A stretch of 64,000 nucleotides of DNA from Candidatus Brevundimonas colombiensis. Its GTDB lineage: Bacteria > Pseudomonadota > Alphaproteobacteria > Caulobacterales > Caulobacteraceae. The translations under genes were made by a program, and so were the position numbers. The notes below the pieces were generated by a model. That model had not been told where the DNA came from. It ran no database searches and saw only the letters and a program-made list of their open reading frames with translations. This document shows, in pieces, positions 1 to 8,612 of this stretch (the first letter of the stretch is position 1; each line of letters starts with the position of its first letter). Location: the NCBI GenBank assembly GCA_029202665.1, contig CP119326.1, forward strand, positions 1,364,001-1,428,000. The letters are read 5' to 3'.

Positions 1-2
1 GG

Positions 3-2762
3 GCGGTGTGCGATGGGGCGGGGGCCAGGAAGATCGGGCGGGGGGCGGCCGAGGGGGTGTTTTCGACCGGGCCGGTGCTGGTCGCCCATGCGTCGCTGAC
101 GGCGCGGCGGCTGGGACTGACGCCGCCTGGGCGATCGTCCGATCTGATGGATGTGCTGGAGCTGTACGCCTTCGTGCGTCCAGCGCGGTTCTGCGCCCCG
201 TCGCCGACGGGCTTGGCGCTGGCGTTGGGGCGAGCCGAGCCGAAATCGCCCGAGGATCAGGCGGCGGCGCTGCGAGAAGCGGCGCAGGCCCTTCTGGGCG
301 AACTGGCCCAGCCGGCCTATCCGGAACGCGAGGCCGCCTATGTTCTGGCTCTGACCATGCAGCGCGCCGGTTGGGCCTGGGGGGATCGGGTGGTTCAGGC
401 GCTGGAGGCGGGCGGGGTGCGGGCGCGCCAGCATCGTGGATCGGGGCTGGATGCGTGGTCGCGCCTGACCGAATGGGAGGACGAGGCGCCGCGCGGCGAG
501 GCGGGGTCGGCGCCGGTCGACAGCGAGAGCGCGCGCATCCGGCTGGAGAAACTGCTTCAGGCCTCGGGTCTGGATGAGACGCGGCCGACGCAATCGGATT
601 ACGCCGCCGAGGCCGCCTTCGCCTTTTCGCCGAGGAATGAAGAAGGTCGCCCGCGCGTGCTGCTGGCCGAGGCGGGGACCGGCACGGGCAAGACCCTGGG
701 CTATCTGGCGCCCGCCTCCCTGTGGGCCGAGCGGAACCAGGGGGCGGCGTGGATTTCCACCTACACCCGCGCCCTGCAACGCCAGATCGACCGCGAGAGC
801 CATTCGCTGTGGCCCGACCCGGCCGAACGCAAGAAGAAGGCGGTGATCCGAAAGGGGCGCGAGAACTATCTGTGCGTCCTGAACCTGCAGGATATGGTTC
901 AGGCGGCCCAGCTGGGGAACGGCGACCTGATCGGCCTGGCCCTGGCCGGTCGCTGGGCGCTGCACACGCGCGACGGCGACATGACCGGCGGGGATTTTCC
1001 CGGCTGGCTGCCCGGCCTGTTCGCGACGCCCCCGGCCCATGCGGCAGGGGCGGCCAATCTGGTGGATCGGCGCGGCGAATGCGTCCACGCCGCCTGTCCG
1101 CACTACCGCACCTGTTTCGTGGAGAAGACCATCCGCGCCAGCCGCAAGGCCGACATCGTGGTGGCCAATCATGCGCTGGTCCTGACCCAGGCCGCGTTCG
1201 ACGGGGCGCGGTCGGCGCGGGGCCAGCAGCAGGACGGCGAGACGGCGGCGCTGAAGCGGATCGTCTTCGACGAGGGCCACCACCTGTTCGACGCCGCCGA
1301 CAGCGCCTTTTCCGCCTGTCTGTCCGGTCAGGAGGCGGCCGAACTGCGCCGCTGGATACGCGGGCCGGAGGGGCGGGGCCGTCGCGGGCGCGGGCTGGAG
1401 CAGCGTCTGGGCGACATGGTCAACGACAACGAGGCGGCGCTGAAATCGCTTCAGGACGCCATCCGCGCCTCGGCCGCCCTGCCGGGCGAGGGGGTGTCGG
1501 GTCGGGTCGCCCCGGCCTCAGGCGAGGTCAATCCCATCGGGCCGATCGAGGCGTTTCTGGCCGCCGCGCTTGATCAGCTGAGGGCGCGAACGGCCGAGAC
1601 GAACACCTATGGCGGGCCGGAGTTCGGCATGGAATGCGCGCTGAAGCCGGTGACCGATCAGGTGGCGGAGGCTGCGCGTGCGGCGGCGCAGTCGCTGGCG
1701 GCCATAGAGGCGCCGCTGCTGGCCCTGTCGCGGCATCTGGAGGACATTCTGGACGATGAGGCGGCCGAGCTGGACGGGTCGCAGCGGTCGCGGATCGAGG
1801 GGGCCTTGCGCGGGCTGGACCGGCGCGCGCGCATGACCCTGCCGGGGTGGCGATCCATGCTGGCGGCGCTGGAGGACGGCGGCGACCAGCCCGATCCCGA
1901 TTTCGTCGACTGGCTGTCGGCCGAGACCGCGTTCGGCCGCATCCACGACGTGGCCCTGCGCCGTCACTGGATCGACCCGACCGTGCCGCTGGAGGCCGCC
2001 GTGATCGCGCCGTCGCACGGGGTGCTGGTCACGTCCGCCACCCTGTCCGATCCCTTGCAGGACGACCCGTTCGATCTGGCGCGGATGCGGACGGGATCGG
2101 CGCGCCTGATCGAGCCGCCGCGCACCCTGAAGGTCGAAAGCCCGTTCGACTATGCGGCCAACAGCCGGGTCATCGTCGTCAACGACCTGGTCAAGGATGA
2201 TCCGCGCCAGACGGCGGCGGCGATGCGCGAACTGTTCCTGGCGGCGGGCGGCGGGGGCTTGGGCCTGTTCACCGCCATCCGTCGTCTGAAGGCGGTCTAT
2301 GAACGGCTGGGGCCGGACCTGGCCCGATCGGGCGTGCCGCTGTACGCCCAGCACGTCGATCCGCTGGAGGTCGGGGCGCTGGTCGACATGTTCCGGGTGG
2401 AGGAGAACTCGTGCCTTCTGGGCACCGACGCCGTGCGCGACGGGGTGGACGTGCCGGGCCGGTCCCTTCGCGTCCTGGCCTTCGACCGCGTGCCGTGGCC
2501 GCGCCCGGACCTGCTGCACAAGGCGCGGCGCGAGCGGCTGGGAGGAAAAGGCTACGACGACGCCCTGGCCCGCGCCCGCATCGCCCAGGCCTTCGGGCGG
2601 CTGATCCGGCGCGGCGACGACAAGGGGGTGTTTCTGATGCTGGACGCCGCCACCCCCACCCGCCTGTTCGCCAGCCTGCCGCCGGGGACCGAGGTCCAGC
2701 GCATGGGTCTGGCCGATGCGGTCGAACTGACGAAAAGCTTCCTCAATTCCGAGACGACCTGA
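3..2762 (+). CDS. dinG: DinG/XPD-like ATP-dependent DNA helicase, 5' end outside the window
   Basis: Superfamily 2 helicase of the DinG/XPD type, expected to unwind DNA 5' to 3' during repair or at R-loops. Visible in order are Walker A (GTGTGKT, about residue 223 counted from the GTG at 6), the Fe-S cysteines (ENYLC, then CVHAACPHYRTC), the DEGH box (VFDEGHHLF) and a motif VI-like QAFGRLIRRG near the C-terminus. The frame is open to the window edge and the fold seems to begin upstream, so the GTG at 6 is probably not the true start. Its stop is one base from ybaK, so co-transcription is likely. Family assignment is strong; the physiological role is inferred from family. Confidence 0.9.
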   Translation, partial: AVCDGAGARKIGRGAAEGVFSTGPVLVAHASLTARRLGLTPPGRSSDLMDVLELYAFVRPARFCAPSPTGLALALGRAEPKSPEDQAAALREAAQALLGELAQPAYPEREAAYVLALTMQRAGWAWGDRVVQALEAGGVRARQHRGSGLDAWSRLTEWEDEAPRGEAGSAPVDSESARIRLEKLLQASGLDETRPTQSDYAAEAAFAFSPRNEEGRPRVLLAEAGTGTGKTLGYLAPASLWAERNQGAAWISTYTRALQRQIDRESHSLWPDPAERKKKAVIRKGRENYLCVLNLQDMVQAAQLGNGDLIGLALAGRWALHTRDGDMTGGDFPGWLPGLFATPPAHAAGAANLVDRRGECVHAACPHYRTCFVEKTIRASRKADIVVANHALVLTQAAFDGARSARGQQQDGETAALKRIVFDEGHHLFDAADSAFSACLSGQEAAELRRWIRGPEGRGRRGRGLEQRLGDMVNDNEAALKSLQDAIRASAALPGEGVSGRVAPASGEVNPIGPIEAFLAAALDQLRARTAETNTYGGPEFGMECALKPVTDQVAEAARAAAQSLAAIEAPLLALSRHLEDILDDEAAELDGSQRSRIEGALRGLDRRARMTLPGWRSMLAALEDGGDQPDPDFVDWLSAETAFGRIHDVALRRHWIDPTVPLEAAVIAPSHGVLVTSATLSDPLQDDPFDLARMRTGSARLIEPPRTLKVESPFDYAANSRVIVVNDLVKDDPRQTAAAMRELFLAAGGGGLGLFTAIRRLKAVYERLGPDLARSGVPLYAQHVDPLEVGALVDMFRVEENSCLLGTDAVRDGVDVPGRSLRVLAFDRVPWPRPDLLHKARRERLGGKGYDDALARARIAQAFGRLIRRGDDKGVFLMLDAATPTRLFASLPPGTEVQRMGLADAVELTKSFLNSETT

Positions 2763-2763
2763 A

Positions 2764-3237
2764 ATGTCGAAGACCACGCCCGCGACCGTCGCCCTGAGCA
2801 AGGGTGGGATCGCCTTCAACCTGCACCCTTACGACTACGATCCCGACGCGCCGCGCACGGGGTTGCAGGCGGCCGAGGCCCTGGGCTGGGCGCCGGAACA
2901 GGTGTTCAAGACCCTGATGACCCTGGTCGACGGCGCGCCCGCCTGCGTCGTCGTTCCCTCCGACTGCGAGGTCAGCATGAAGAAGCTGGCGGCCGTGTTC
3001 GGGGGCAAGTCGGCCCAGATGATGAAGCCCGCCGACGCCGAGCGGCTGACCGGCTTCAAGGTCGGCGGGGTCAGCCCGTTCGGTCAGCGAAAGGCCGTCA
3101 GGACCGCCCTTGACGAGACGGCGATCCTGTTCGACCGCATCCTGATCAATGCGGGACAACGGGGCCTTCTGCTGGAGATCGCGCCCGAGGACGCGCGGCG
3201 CGCCGCCGACGCCGTCATGGCCGATCTGACCGCCTAG
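2764..3237 (+). CDS. ybaK: Cys-tRNA(Pro)/Cys-tRNA(Cys) deacylase, YbaK/EbsC family
   Basis: A 157-residue single-domain editing protein of the YbaK type, which in trans hydrolyses mischarged Cys-tRNA(Pro). The length and the motifs QVFKTLM, VVPSDCEVSMKKLA, GGVSPFGQRK and a C-terminal NAGQRGLLLEI are typical of the family, and the lysine in QVFKT is the residue usually implicated in catalysis. The ATG follows the helicase stop by one base, suggesting one transcript and translational coupling. Confidence 0.92.
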   Translation: MSKTTPATVALSKGGIAFNLHPYDYDPDAPRTGLQAAEALGWAPEQVFKTLMTLVDGAPACVVVPSDCEVSMKKLAAVFGGKSAQMMKPADAERLTGFKVGGVSPFGQRKAVRTALDETAILFDRILINAGQRGLLLEIAPEDARRAADAVMADLTA

Positions 3238-3285
3238 AAACCCATCGCCCGACTGCGGTATAGGGCGTCGAACACCGGAGCCTGC

Positions 3286-4341
3286 ATGACCGAAACCCCG
3301 CCGAAACGACACAGCCGCAAGGGCCTGTATTCGCCCTTCATCCTGGTGCTGATCGTCCTGGCGGGCTGGACCGGCTGGTGGTTCTATCTGACGCGCCAGA
3401 TCGACACGCGGCTGGAGGCCCAGGTCCAGACCCTGCGCCAGGGCGGCTGGACCGTGCGCTATGACGACAAGACCATCACCGGCTGGCCGTTCCGCACCCA
3501 TGTCATGCTGGACAGGCTGGTGATCGGCATGCCGTCGGGCCACGCTTTGGCCGCGCCCGAACTGACCGCCGAGGCCAACGCCTATCAGCCGACCAAATGG
3601 GTGGTCGTGGCGCCGCAAGGGCTGGTCCTGACCCGCGCCGGCAAGGGCGAGGTGGCGGTCAAGGGCGACGCCATCCGCATGAGCGCGAGCGGCATCGATC
3701 AGCGCTGGCCCAATCTGGCGCTGGAGATGGTCAATCCGATCTTCACGACCCAGACGGGGGCCGAGCCCTTTCCCATCGCCCGCGCCGAACGGATCGAACT
3801 ATACGCCCGGCCGCATCTGGAGGGCTCGACCGCGCCGGCCGACGATGTCGATGTGATGTTCCGTCTGGTCGGTGGTCAGGGGCGCGCCGACGGGCCGGTC
3901 GAGGGCTTCGCCCAGGACGGCTATCTGACCACCCAGCTGGAGGCCGTGATCGGCCGGGCCAGCCTGTTGAAGACCGGCGGGGACGCCGCCGGGGTCTTTT
4001 CCGCCTGGACCCGGGCGGGTGGCGCCTTTCGCGACGTGCGCGGCGATCTTCAGGCAGGCGACAGCCGCGCCACCCTGACCAGCGACCTGTTGAAGGCGGA
4101 TGCGAACGGGCGGCTGACGGGACAGGTGTCGCTTCAGGCGCAAAAGCCTCTGCCGGCACTGTCAGGCCTGATGGCGACGCGGCAGGGGACGGTCAACCGC
4201 ATCGGCGCGGCGGGCGCGGCGGCCGCCGCCGGGGCCGCCGAGGCGGCGGGGCAGGAGCAGTTGCCCCTGACGCTGGTGTTCCGCGACGGTCGAACCTGGC
4301 TGGGGCCCTTCCCCCTGGCCCCGGCGCCGAAGCTGTTCTGA
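3286..4341 (+). CDS. DUF2125 domain-containing envelope protein
   Basis: A 351-residue protein with a basic N-terminus and one hydrophobic segment (about residues 17-33, ending WTGWWFYL). The rest is a soluble beta-rich periplasmic domain matching the alphaproteobacterial DUF2125 family (motifs RQGGWTVRYDD, TGWPFRTHV). The C-terminal third holds a low-complexity alanine-rich stretch near residue 305. Molecular function is not known to me. Its TGA overlaps the next gene's ATG by one base, so the two genes are probably coupled. Confidence 0.8.
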   Translation: MTETPPKRHSRKGLYSPFILVLIVLAGWTGWWFYLTRQIDTRLEAQVQTLRQGGWTVRYDDKTITGWPFRTHVMLDRLVIGMPSGHALAAPELTAEANAYQPTKWVVVAPQGLVLTRAGKGEVAVKGDAIRMSASGIDQRWPNLALEMVNPIFTTQTGAEPFPIARAERIELYARPHLEGSTAPADDVDVMFRLVGGQGRADGPVEGFAQDGYLTTQLEAVIGRASLLKTGGDAAGVFSAWTRAGGAFRDVRGDLQAGDSRATLTSDLLKADANGRLTGQVSLQAQKPLPALSGLMATRQGTVNRIGAAGAAAAAGAAEAAGQEQLPLTLVFRDGRTWLGPFPLAPAPKLF

Positions 4342-5027
4342 TGACCCTGCTGGACGAACCGCAGATGGACCGCGACCTGCTGGCGCTGGACCGGGCGGTG
4401 GTCCGCGCCGTGGCCGCACGCATCGCGGCCGGGCCGCGCGACCGGCCGGACGCCGCCGCCATCGCCCTGCGCGCGCTGCTGGAGGGCCTGTCGCCCACCG
4501 AGGCCGCCGTGATCCGGACGGTCTGGGGCCGGCTGGATGCGGCGACCGGCCCGGCCCTGGTCGCCAGCGGCGGTCTGGCCCAGGCCCTGGCCACGGACCG
4601 GTTCGGCCTGGGCGTCCGCCCCCTGTCCGCCGAGGACGCGCTGAAGGCGGCGGATTCGGGATCGCGCGCCGTGATCGACCTGACGTCCGATCGGCCATGG
4701 TGGGGGCGGCTGCTGGCGCGGCCGGACCTTCGGATCGTCGCCGCCCTGCCCGACGACCGGCGCGGGCGGCCCCAGGCCTTTGTCGTGTCCAGGGAGCCGT
4801 CCGGCCCCAGCGGCGACGACCGCAGCTTCTGGGTCACCGACAGCGGCTGGTCCGAGGTCAAGATCGCGGACGCGCTGAGTGGAGCGGGGCTGATCGCCGA
4901 CCCCCTGGCGGCGGCGGGCGGGTTGAAGCTGTTCGTGCTGACGGGTTATGTGCAGGCCGACGACGGGCGGCTGAAGACCGCGCCCGGCCGATTGAACGGC
5001 GTCATCGGCGCCGCCCCCATCTTCTGA
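4341..5027 (+). CDS. Chorismate-mutase-like protein (degenerate), function uncertain
   Basis: A 228-residue soluble protein. The first 80 or so residues form an amphipathic helical pattern (MDRDLLALDRAVVRAVAARI) like the long helix of AroQ chorismate mutases. I cannot place the full set of catalytic residues. The remainder (WWGRLLARPDLRIVAALPDD; LFVLTGYV) resembles no fold I recognise and may be a regulatory domain. It lies directly upstream of hisC, which fits a role in aromatic or histidine amino-acid metabolism, but that is context only. The start ATG overlaps the preceding stop. It could equally be a pseudoenzyme. Confidence 0.6.
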   Translation: MTLLDEPQMDRDLLALDRAVVRAVAARIAAGPRDRPDAAAIALRALLEGLSPTEAAVIRTVWGRLDAATGPALVASGGLAQALATDRFGLGVRPLSAEDALKAADSGSRAVIDLTSDRPWWGRLLARPDLRIVAALPDDRRGRPQAFVVSREPSGPSGDDRSFWVTDSGWSEVKIADALSGAGLIADPLAAAGGLKLFVLTGYVQADDGRLKTAPGRLNGVIGAAPIF

Positions 5028-5041
5028 GATCAAGGCTTTTC

Positions 5042-6145
5042 ATGACCGACGCGACCGCACCCCAAGGCCCCGTGGCGAAGCCCGGCATCCTCGATATCGC
5101 GCCCTATGTGGGCGGCAAGTCGTCCATCGCCGGCGTCGCCGAGCCGATGAAGCTGTCGTCCAACGAGAATATGCTGGGCGCCGGGGAAAAGGCGCGCGCC
5201 GCCTATGAGGCCGCCGTAAAGAACATCCACATCTATCCCGACGGCCGCGCGACGAAGCTGCGCGACGCGGTCGCCGAACTGCATGGGCTGGAGCCCGAGC
5301 GGCTGATTTTCGGCAATGGTTCGGACGAGGTCTTCGCCCTGTTGAACCAGACCTATCTGACGGCGGGCGACAACATCGTCTGCGGCCAGTACGGCTTCCT
5401 GGCCTACCGCATCAGCGCCCTGGGCTGCGAAGCCCAGGTCAAGCTGGCGCCCGAGCCGAACTTCAAGGCCGAGGTCGACGCCCTGCTGGCCCAGGTCGAT
5501 GAGCGGACCAGGATCGTCTATGTCTCCAATCCGTCGAACCCGACCGGCAGCTACAACACGGCCGAGGAAATCCGCCGTCTGCACGCCGCCCTGCCCAGCC
5601 GCGTCATCCTGGTCGTGGACGAGGCCTATGCGGAATATGTGACCGAGGCCGACTGGGAGACCGCCTTCCCGCTGGCCAGGGACGCATCGAACGTCGTCGT
5701 CACCCGCACCTTCTCCAAAATCCACGGCTTGGGCGGTTTGCGCATCGGCTTCGGCTATGCGCCGGTCGCGGTGGCCGAGGCCATCGACCGCATCCGCCTG
5801 CCGTTCAACGTCTCGGTTCCGGGGCTGGAGGCGGCGACGGCCGCCCTGTCCGACACGGCGCACCAGGAAGCCTCGCGCGAACTGATCACGACATGGAAGC
5901 CGCGCCTGACCCAGGCCCTGCGCGGCTTCGGCTTCGAGGTCCTGCCCAGCGCGGGCAACTTCGTGCTGGTGGTGTTCAAGGGGGCGGATGAAGCCACCGC
6001 CGCCAACGACTATCTGAACCTCAAGGGCATCATCGTCCGCCCCGTCGGCGGCTATGGCCTGCCGCAGGCCCTGCGCATCACCATCGGCACGGAAGACCAG
6101 AACCGGGCCGTGATCGACGCTCTGAGCGAGTTTGCGGCGCAATAG
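5042..6145 (+). CDS. hisC: Histidinol-phosphate aminotransferase
   Basis: A 367-residue fold-type I PLP aminotransferase. It converts imidazole acetol phosphate to histidinol phosphate in histidine synthesis and may also act on aromatic keto acids. The motifs are KLSSNENMLG near the N-terminus, FGNGSDEV, VYVSNPSNPTG, VVDEAYAEY, and the PLP lysine in TFSKIHGLGGLRIG. The ATG at 5042 is 14 bp after the chorismate-mutase-like gene, consistent with one operon. The long open frame upstream of 5042 is only the shadow of that gene. Confidence 0.93.
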   Translation: MTDATAPQGPVAKPGILDIAPYVGGKSSIAGVAEPMKLSSNENMLGAGEKARAAYEAAVKNIHIYPDGRATKLRDAVAELHGLEPERLIFGNGSDEVFALLNQTYLTAGDNIVCGQYGFLAYRISALGCEAQVKLAPEPNFKAEVDALLAQVDERTRIVYVSNPSNPTGSYNTAEEIRRLHAALPSRVILVVDEAYAEYVTEADWETAFPLARDASNVVVTRTFSKIHGLGGLRIGFGYAPVAVAEAIDRIRLPFNVSVPGLEAATAALSDTAHQEASRELITTWKPRLTQALRGFGFEVLPSAGNFVLVVFKGADEATAANDYLNLKGIIVRPVGGYGLPQALRITIGTEDQNRAVIDALSEFAAQ

Positions 6146-6148
6146 ACC

Positions 6149-6415
6149 ATGATTGTTCGCCGGTTGGGGATGGTCTGCGGTGCGGCATTAGGTCTGTCAG
6201 CCTGTGCCGCACGCTTGCAGCCTTTGCCGACTGATCCGTCTCAACGATGCGAAGCCATGGGTGGATTGGCTATCGAAGGACCGCCTATCTTGGATGCGAA
6301 CGGCAGGACCATGCCGGGACAGTTTTACGGGTGTAACATCGATCCGCACGCTAGCGAGGCCGATGTACGCCGCTCTCGCCAGACATGGCAGGAGCGGCAT
6401 CCAAAGGGTGCTTGA
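6149..6415 (+). CDS. Small lipoprotein of unknown function
   Basis: An 88-residue protein with a lipoprotein signal: a basic start, a hydrophobic core, and the lipobox LSAC with Cys at about residue 19. The mature part contains two further cysteines (QRCEAMGG, YGCNID) that could form a disulfide in the periplasm. It starts 3 bp after hisC, so it is probably co-transcribed. Its codon use is visibly less GC-biased than hisC. It converges with the mipA-like gene, whose stop is only 3 bp away. No family recognised. Confidence 0.7.
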   Translation: MIVRRLGMVCGAALGLSACAARLQPLPTDPSQRCEAMGGLAIEGPPILDANGRTMPGQFYGCNIDPHASEADVRRSRQTWQERHPKGA

Positions 6416-6418
6416 GCT

Positions 6419-7210
6419 TCAATCCGCGCTGGAGAACCGCACCACGCCGATCAGGCCGGCGCGCCAGACGTGGTCGTCGCTGACCAGAGGGCTGTCCTTG
6501 GTGTCGCCCAGGCGCTGTTCGTAGTTGACGAAGCCGCCGACGCCGAACCGTTTGCCGATCGGAATGGCCAGGAAGGCGACGGCGCCCGCACCTGACAGGC
6601 CGCCGGACGGATTATAGGGCTGAAAGCCGCTGCCGGGCGCCTGTTCGGCGGTGACGCCGTAATAGCGCTGGATACGCTCGTCGCTGCCGCCGACGACATA
6701 GCCGGTGACGCGCAGCAGGCCCACGGGCGTGACGCGCTGGTGTCCGACCGAGGCGAAATACTGGGTTCCCGCGTGGTCGCCCGAAACGTCCTGGGCGATG
6801 CGGCCGCCGACCACGATCCCGCCGAACCGCTTGTAGGCGTAAAGGGCCGCATCGGCGCCCAGGCCCGGCCGATCCAGGCTGGAGCCCTCGATGTCGCCGG
6901 CGGCGAATCGCGGGCGGATCTGCACGCCCGCGCGCAGGTCGTCGGTCTTCACCGCATTCCACCCCACGCCGTCCAGGCCGTTGGCGTAGACGATGTCCTT
7001 GTAGGTCGCCGAACCCCAGGCGGTGTAGTTGATGTCGTCGCCCGTATTGCCCGTGGCGCTGAAGCCGTGGGTGATGCCGCCGCCGACATCCACGCGCCAG
7101 GTCTTGGGCGTTTCGACCTCCTCATAGGGCTGGGATTGGGCCAAGGCCGAACCGGCGATGGCGGCGAAGGCGACGGACAGAAGAAGGGGACGAAGCACGG
7201 GCGTTTCCAT
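6419..7210 (-). CDS. MipA/OmpV-family outer-membrane protein
   Basis: A 263-residue precursor with a classical signal peptide (cleavage after GSALA, near residue 23). It is followed by a beta-barrel-like sequence with alternating aromatic and Gly residues that ends in an aromatic-rich strand (WRAGLIGVVRF). The pattern matches the MltA-interacting MipA/OmpV family, which resides in the outer membrane and was described as a scaffold for murein hydrolases and synthases. The ATG at 7210 is chosen because the signal peptide begins there. It lies 23 bp downstream of plsC on the same strand and may be read through from the ftsE operon. Confidence 0.8.
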   Translation of the reverse strand: METPVLRPLLLSVAFAAIAGSALAQSQPYEEVETPKTWRVDVGGGITHGFSATGNTGDDINYTAWGSATYKDIVYANGLDGVGWNAVKTDDLRAGVQIRPRFAAGDIEGSSLDRPGLGADAALYAYKRFGGIVVGGRIAQDVSGDHAGTQYFASVGHQRVTPVGLLRVTGYVVGGSDERIQRYYGVTAEQAPGSGFQPYNPSGGLSGAGAVAFLAIPIGKRFGVGGFVNYEQRLGDTKDSPLVSDDHVWRAGLIGVVRFSSAD

Positions 7211-7233
7211 TTCACTGCGACTGAGCGGGGAGT

Positions 7234-7971
7234 TCAGGCCGGGTCGGAATGCGTAAGCGTCGCTTTTGGCTCCAACAAGGCCAATGATGCCGTCTCGATG
7301 CGACTTTCCAGCAACGCCATCATGGCCCCGCGCTTCAGCCCGGCGGGGATCGGCTCCAGAAAGTCGAACACCACCACGCCGGGGCGGCGACGGAAGCCGT
7401 GCGCCGGCCAGTGGACGCCCGAGTTGGTGGCCACGGGCCAGCAGGGCCCCTCCAGATCGCGATAGATGGCCGCGACGCCGGGCTTGTAATCGCCGGGCGC
7501 GCCGGGATCGTTGCGTGTGCCTTCGGGGAAGATGACGATCTGGCGGCCTTCGCTCAGGCGGTCCCTGGCCTGGCGGGTCATGTCCTTCAACGCCTTGGCG
7601 TGACCGGCGCGGTCCACGGCGATCATCCTGGCCTTCCAGGCGAACCAGCCGAAGAAGGGCAGGGGCATCAGCTCTTTCTTCATGACGAAACAGGCGTCGG
7701 GCAACACCGCCAGCAGGGCCACGATGTCCAGCATCCCCTGATGCTTGGATGCGACCAGGGCGGCGCCGGAGGGACAGTTCTCCAGACCCCGGAACTCCAC
7801 CTTCACGCCCGCGATCCAGCGCAGGCCGAACAGGACGATCCTGGCCCACAACCTGACCACGCCCATGGCGAAGCGGTGCGGCAGGAGCAGGGCGGGCGAC
7901 AGGCCGACGGCGACGACCGGCATCGACAGATAAAGCCAGGCCGTGAAGAGGAGGGACCGAAGGATGTTCAC
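7234..7971 (-). CDS. plsC: 1-acyl-sn-glycerol-3-phosphate acyltransferase (PlsC)
   Basis: A 245-residue membrane acyltransferase that makes phosphatidic acid from lysophosphatidic acid. It has the HX4D catalytic motif (KHQGMLD, about residue 75) and the substrate motif FPEGTRND (about residue 150), with a hydrophobic N-terminal helix. It starts with GTG, and that GTG shares bases with the upstream ydcF stop (GTGA overlap, 7968-7971), so the two genes are translationally coupled in the ftsE-ftsX-ydcF-plsC unit. Confidence 0.9.
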   Translation of the reverse strand: MNILRSLLFTAWLYLSMPVVAVGLSPALLLPHRFAMGVVRLWARIVLFGLRWIAGVKVEFRGLENCPSGAALVASKHQGMLDIVALLAVLPDACFVMKKELMPLPFFGWFAWKARMIAVDRAGHAKALKDMTRQARDRLSEGRQIVIFPEGTRNDPGAPGDYKPGVAAIYRDLEGPCWPVATNSGVHWPAHGFRRRPGVVVFDFLEPIPAGLKRGAMMALLESRIETASLALLEPKATLTHSDPA

Positions 7972-8612
7972 TTAGGCGGGGCCTTTTCTTCGGCTGCGGA
8001 AATGGGCGTGGCGGCGGCTGCGGGCCGGTCGCGGGTCAGGCGACGCACGCCCTCGCGTCCCAGGACAGCCAGGTATTTCATATATTCCAGCGTCATGCGC
8101 CGCGCCGTGACCGCCGCCCGCCACCAGCGCGTATTGTCCAGCGACGGGGTCGCGACGGCGTAGGGCGTCAGCTTGACCCCCGGAAGCTGACCCCGGATCT
8201 CCACCAGCGAGCGCGGCATATGATAGTCGGATGTCACCACGATCAGGCTGCGATAGCCCTTGGACCGCGCCCAGGCGGCGATCTCCTGGGCGTTGCCGAC
8301 CGTGTCCTCGGCCTCGAACCCCAGGTCGACGCAGCAGTTGAACAGGCGGCTGGAGCCGGGGGTCAGTTCGCGCAGTTCGCGGCGACGGACCTCGCGGTTG
8401 ACGCCGGAAATCAGCACCCGTTCGCCCTTGCCCTGTTCCAGCAGGCGGATGGCGGCGTTGACGCGCTCGGCCGACGGGCCGGTCAGGGCCACAATGGCGT
8501 CGGCGCGCGCGGGATCGTCGGGCGGCGTCAGTTCGCGCACCCGGTGGGCGAAGGCGAACAGGCCGACCAGCCAGATCAGACCGGCGATGAAGACGACGCT
8601 CAACAGTCTCAT
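7968..8612 (-). CDS. YdcF/DUF218 family membrane-anchored protein
   Basis: A 214-residue protein with one N-terminal membrane helix (residues 1-25) and a DUF218 domain: ADAIVALTG, ERVLISG and VTSDYHMPRS. Related proteins (ElyC, SanA, YdcF) act at the envelope, some in handling of undecaprenyl phosphate, but the exact reaction is not established. Both ends overlap neighbours by 4 nt (ATGA with ftsX, GTGA with plsC). The extended frame upstream is the antiparallel shadow of ftsX. Confidence 0.87.
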   Translation of the reverse strand: MRLLSVVFIAGLIWLVGLFAFAHRVRELTPPDDPARADAIVALTGPSAERVNAAIRLLEQGKGERVLISGVNREVRRRELRELTPGSSRLFNCCVDLGFEAEDTVGNAQEIAAWARSKGYRSLIVVTSDYHMPRSLVEIRGQLPGVKLTPYAVATPSLDNTRWWRAAVTARRMTLEYMKYLAVLGREGVRRLTRDRPAAAATPISAAEEKAPPK

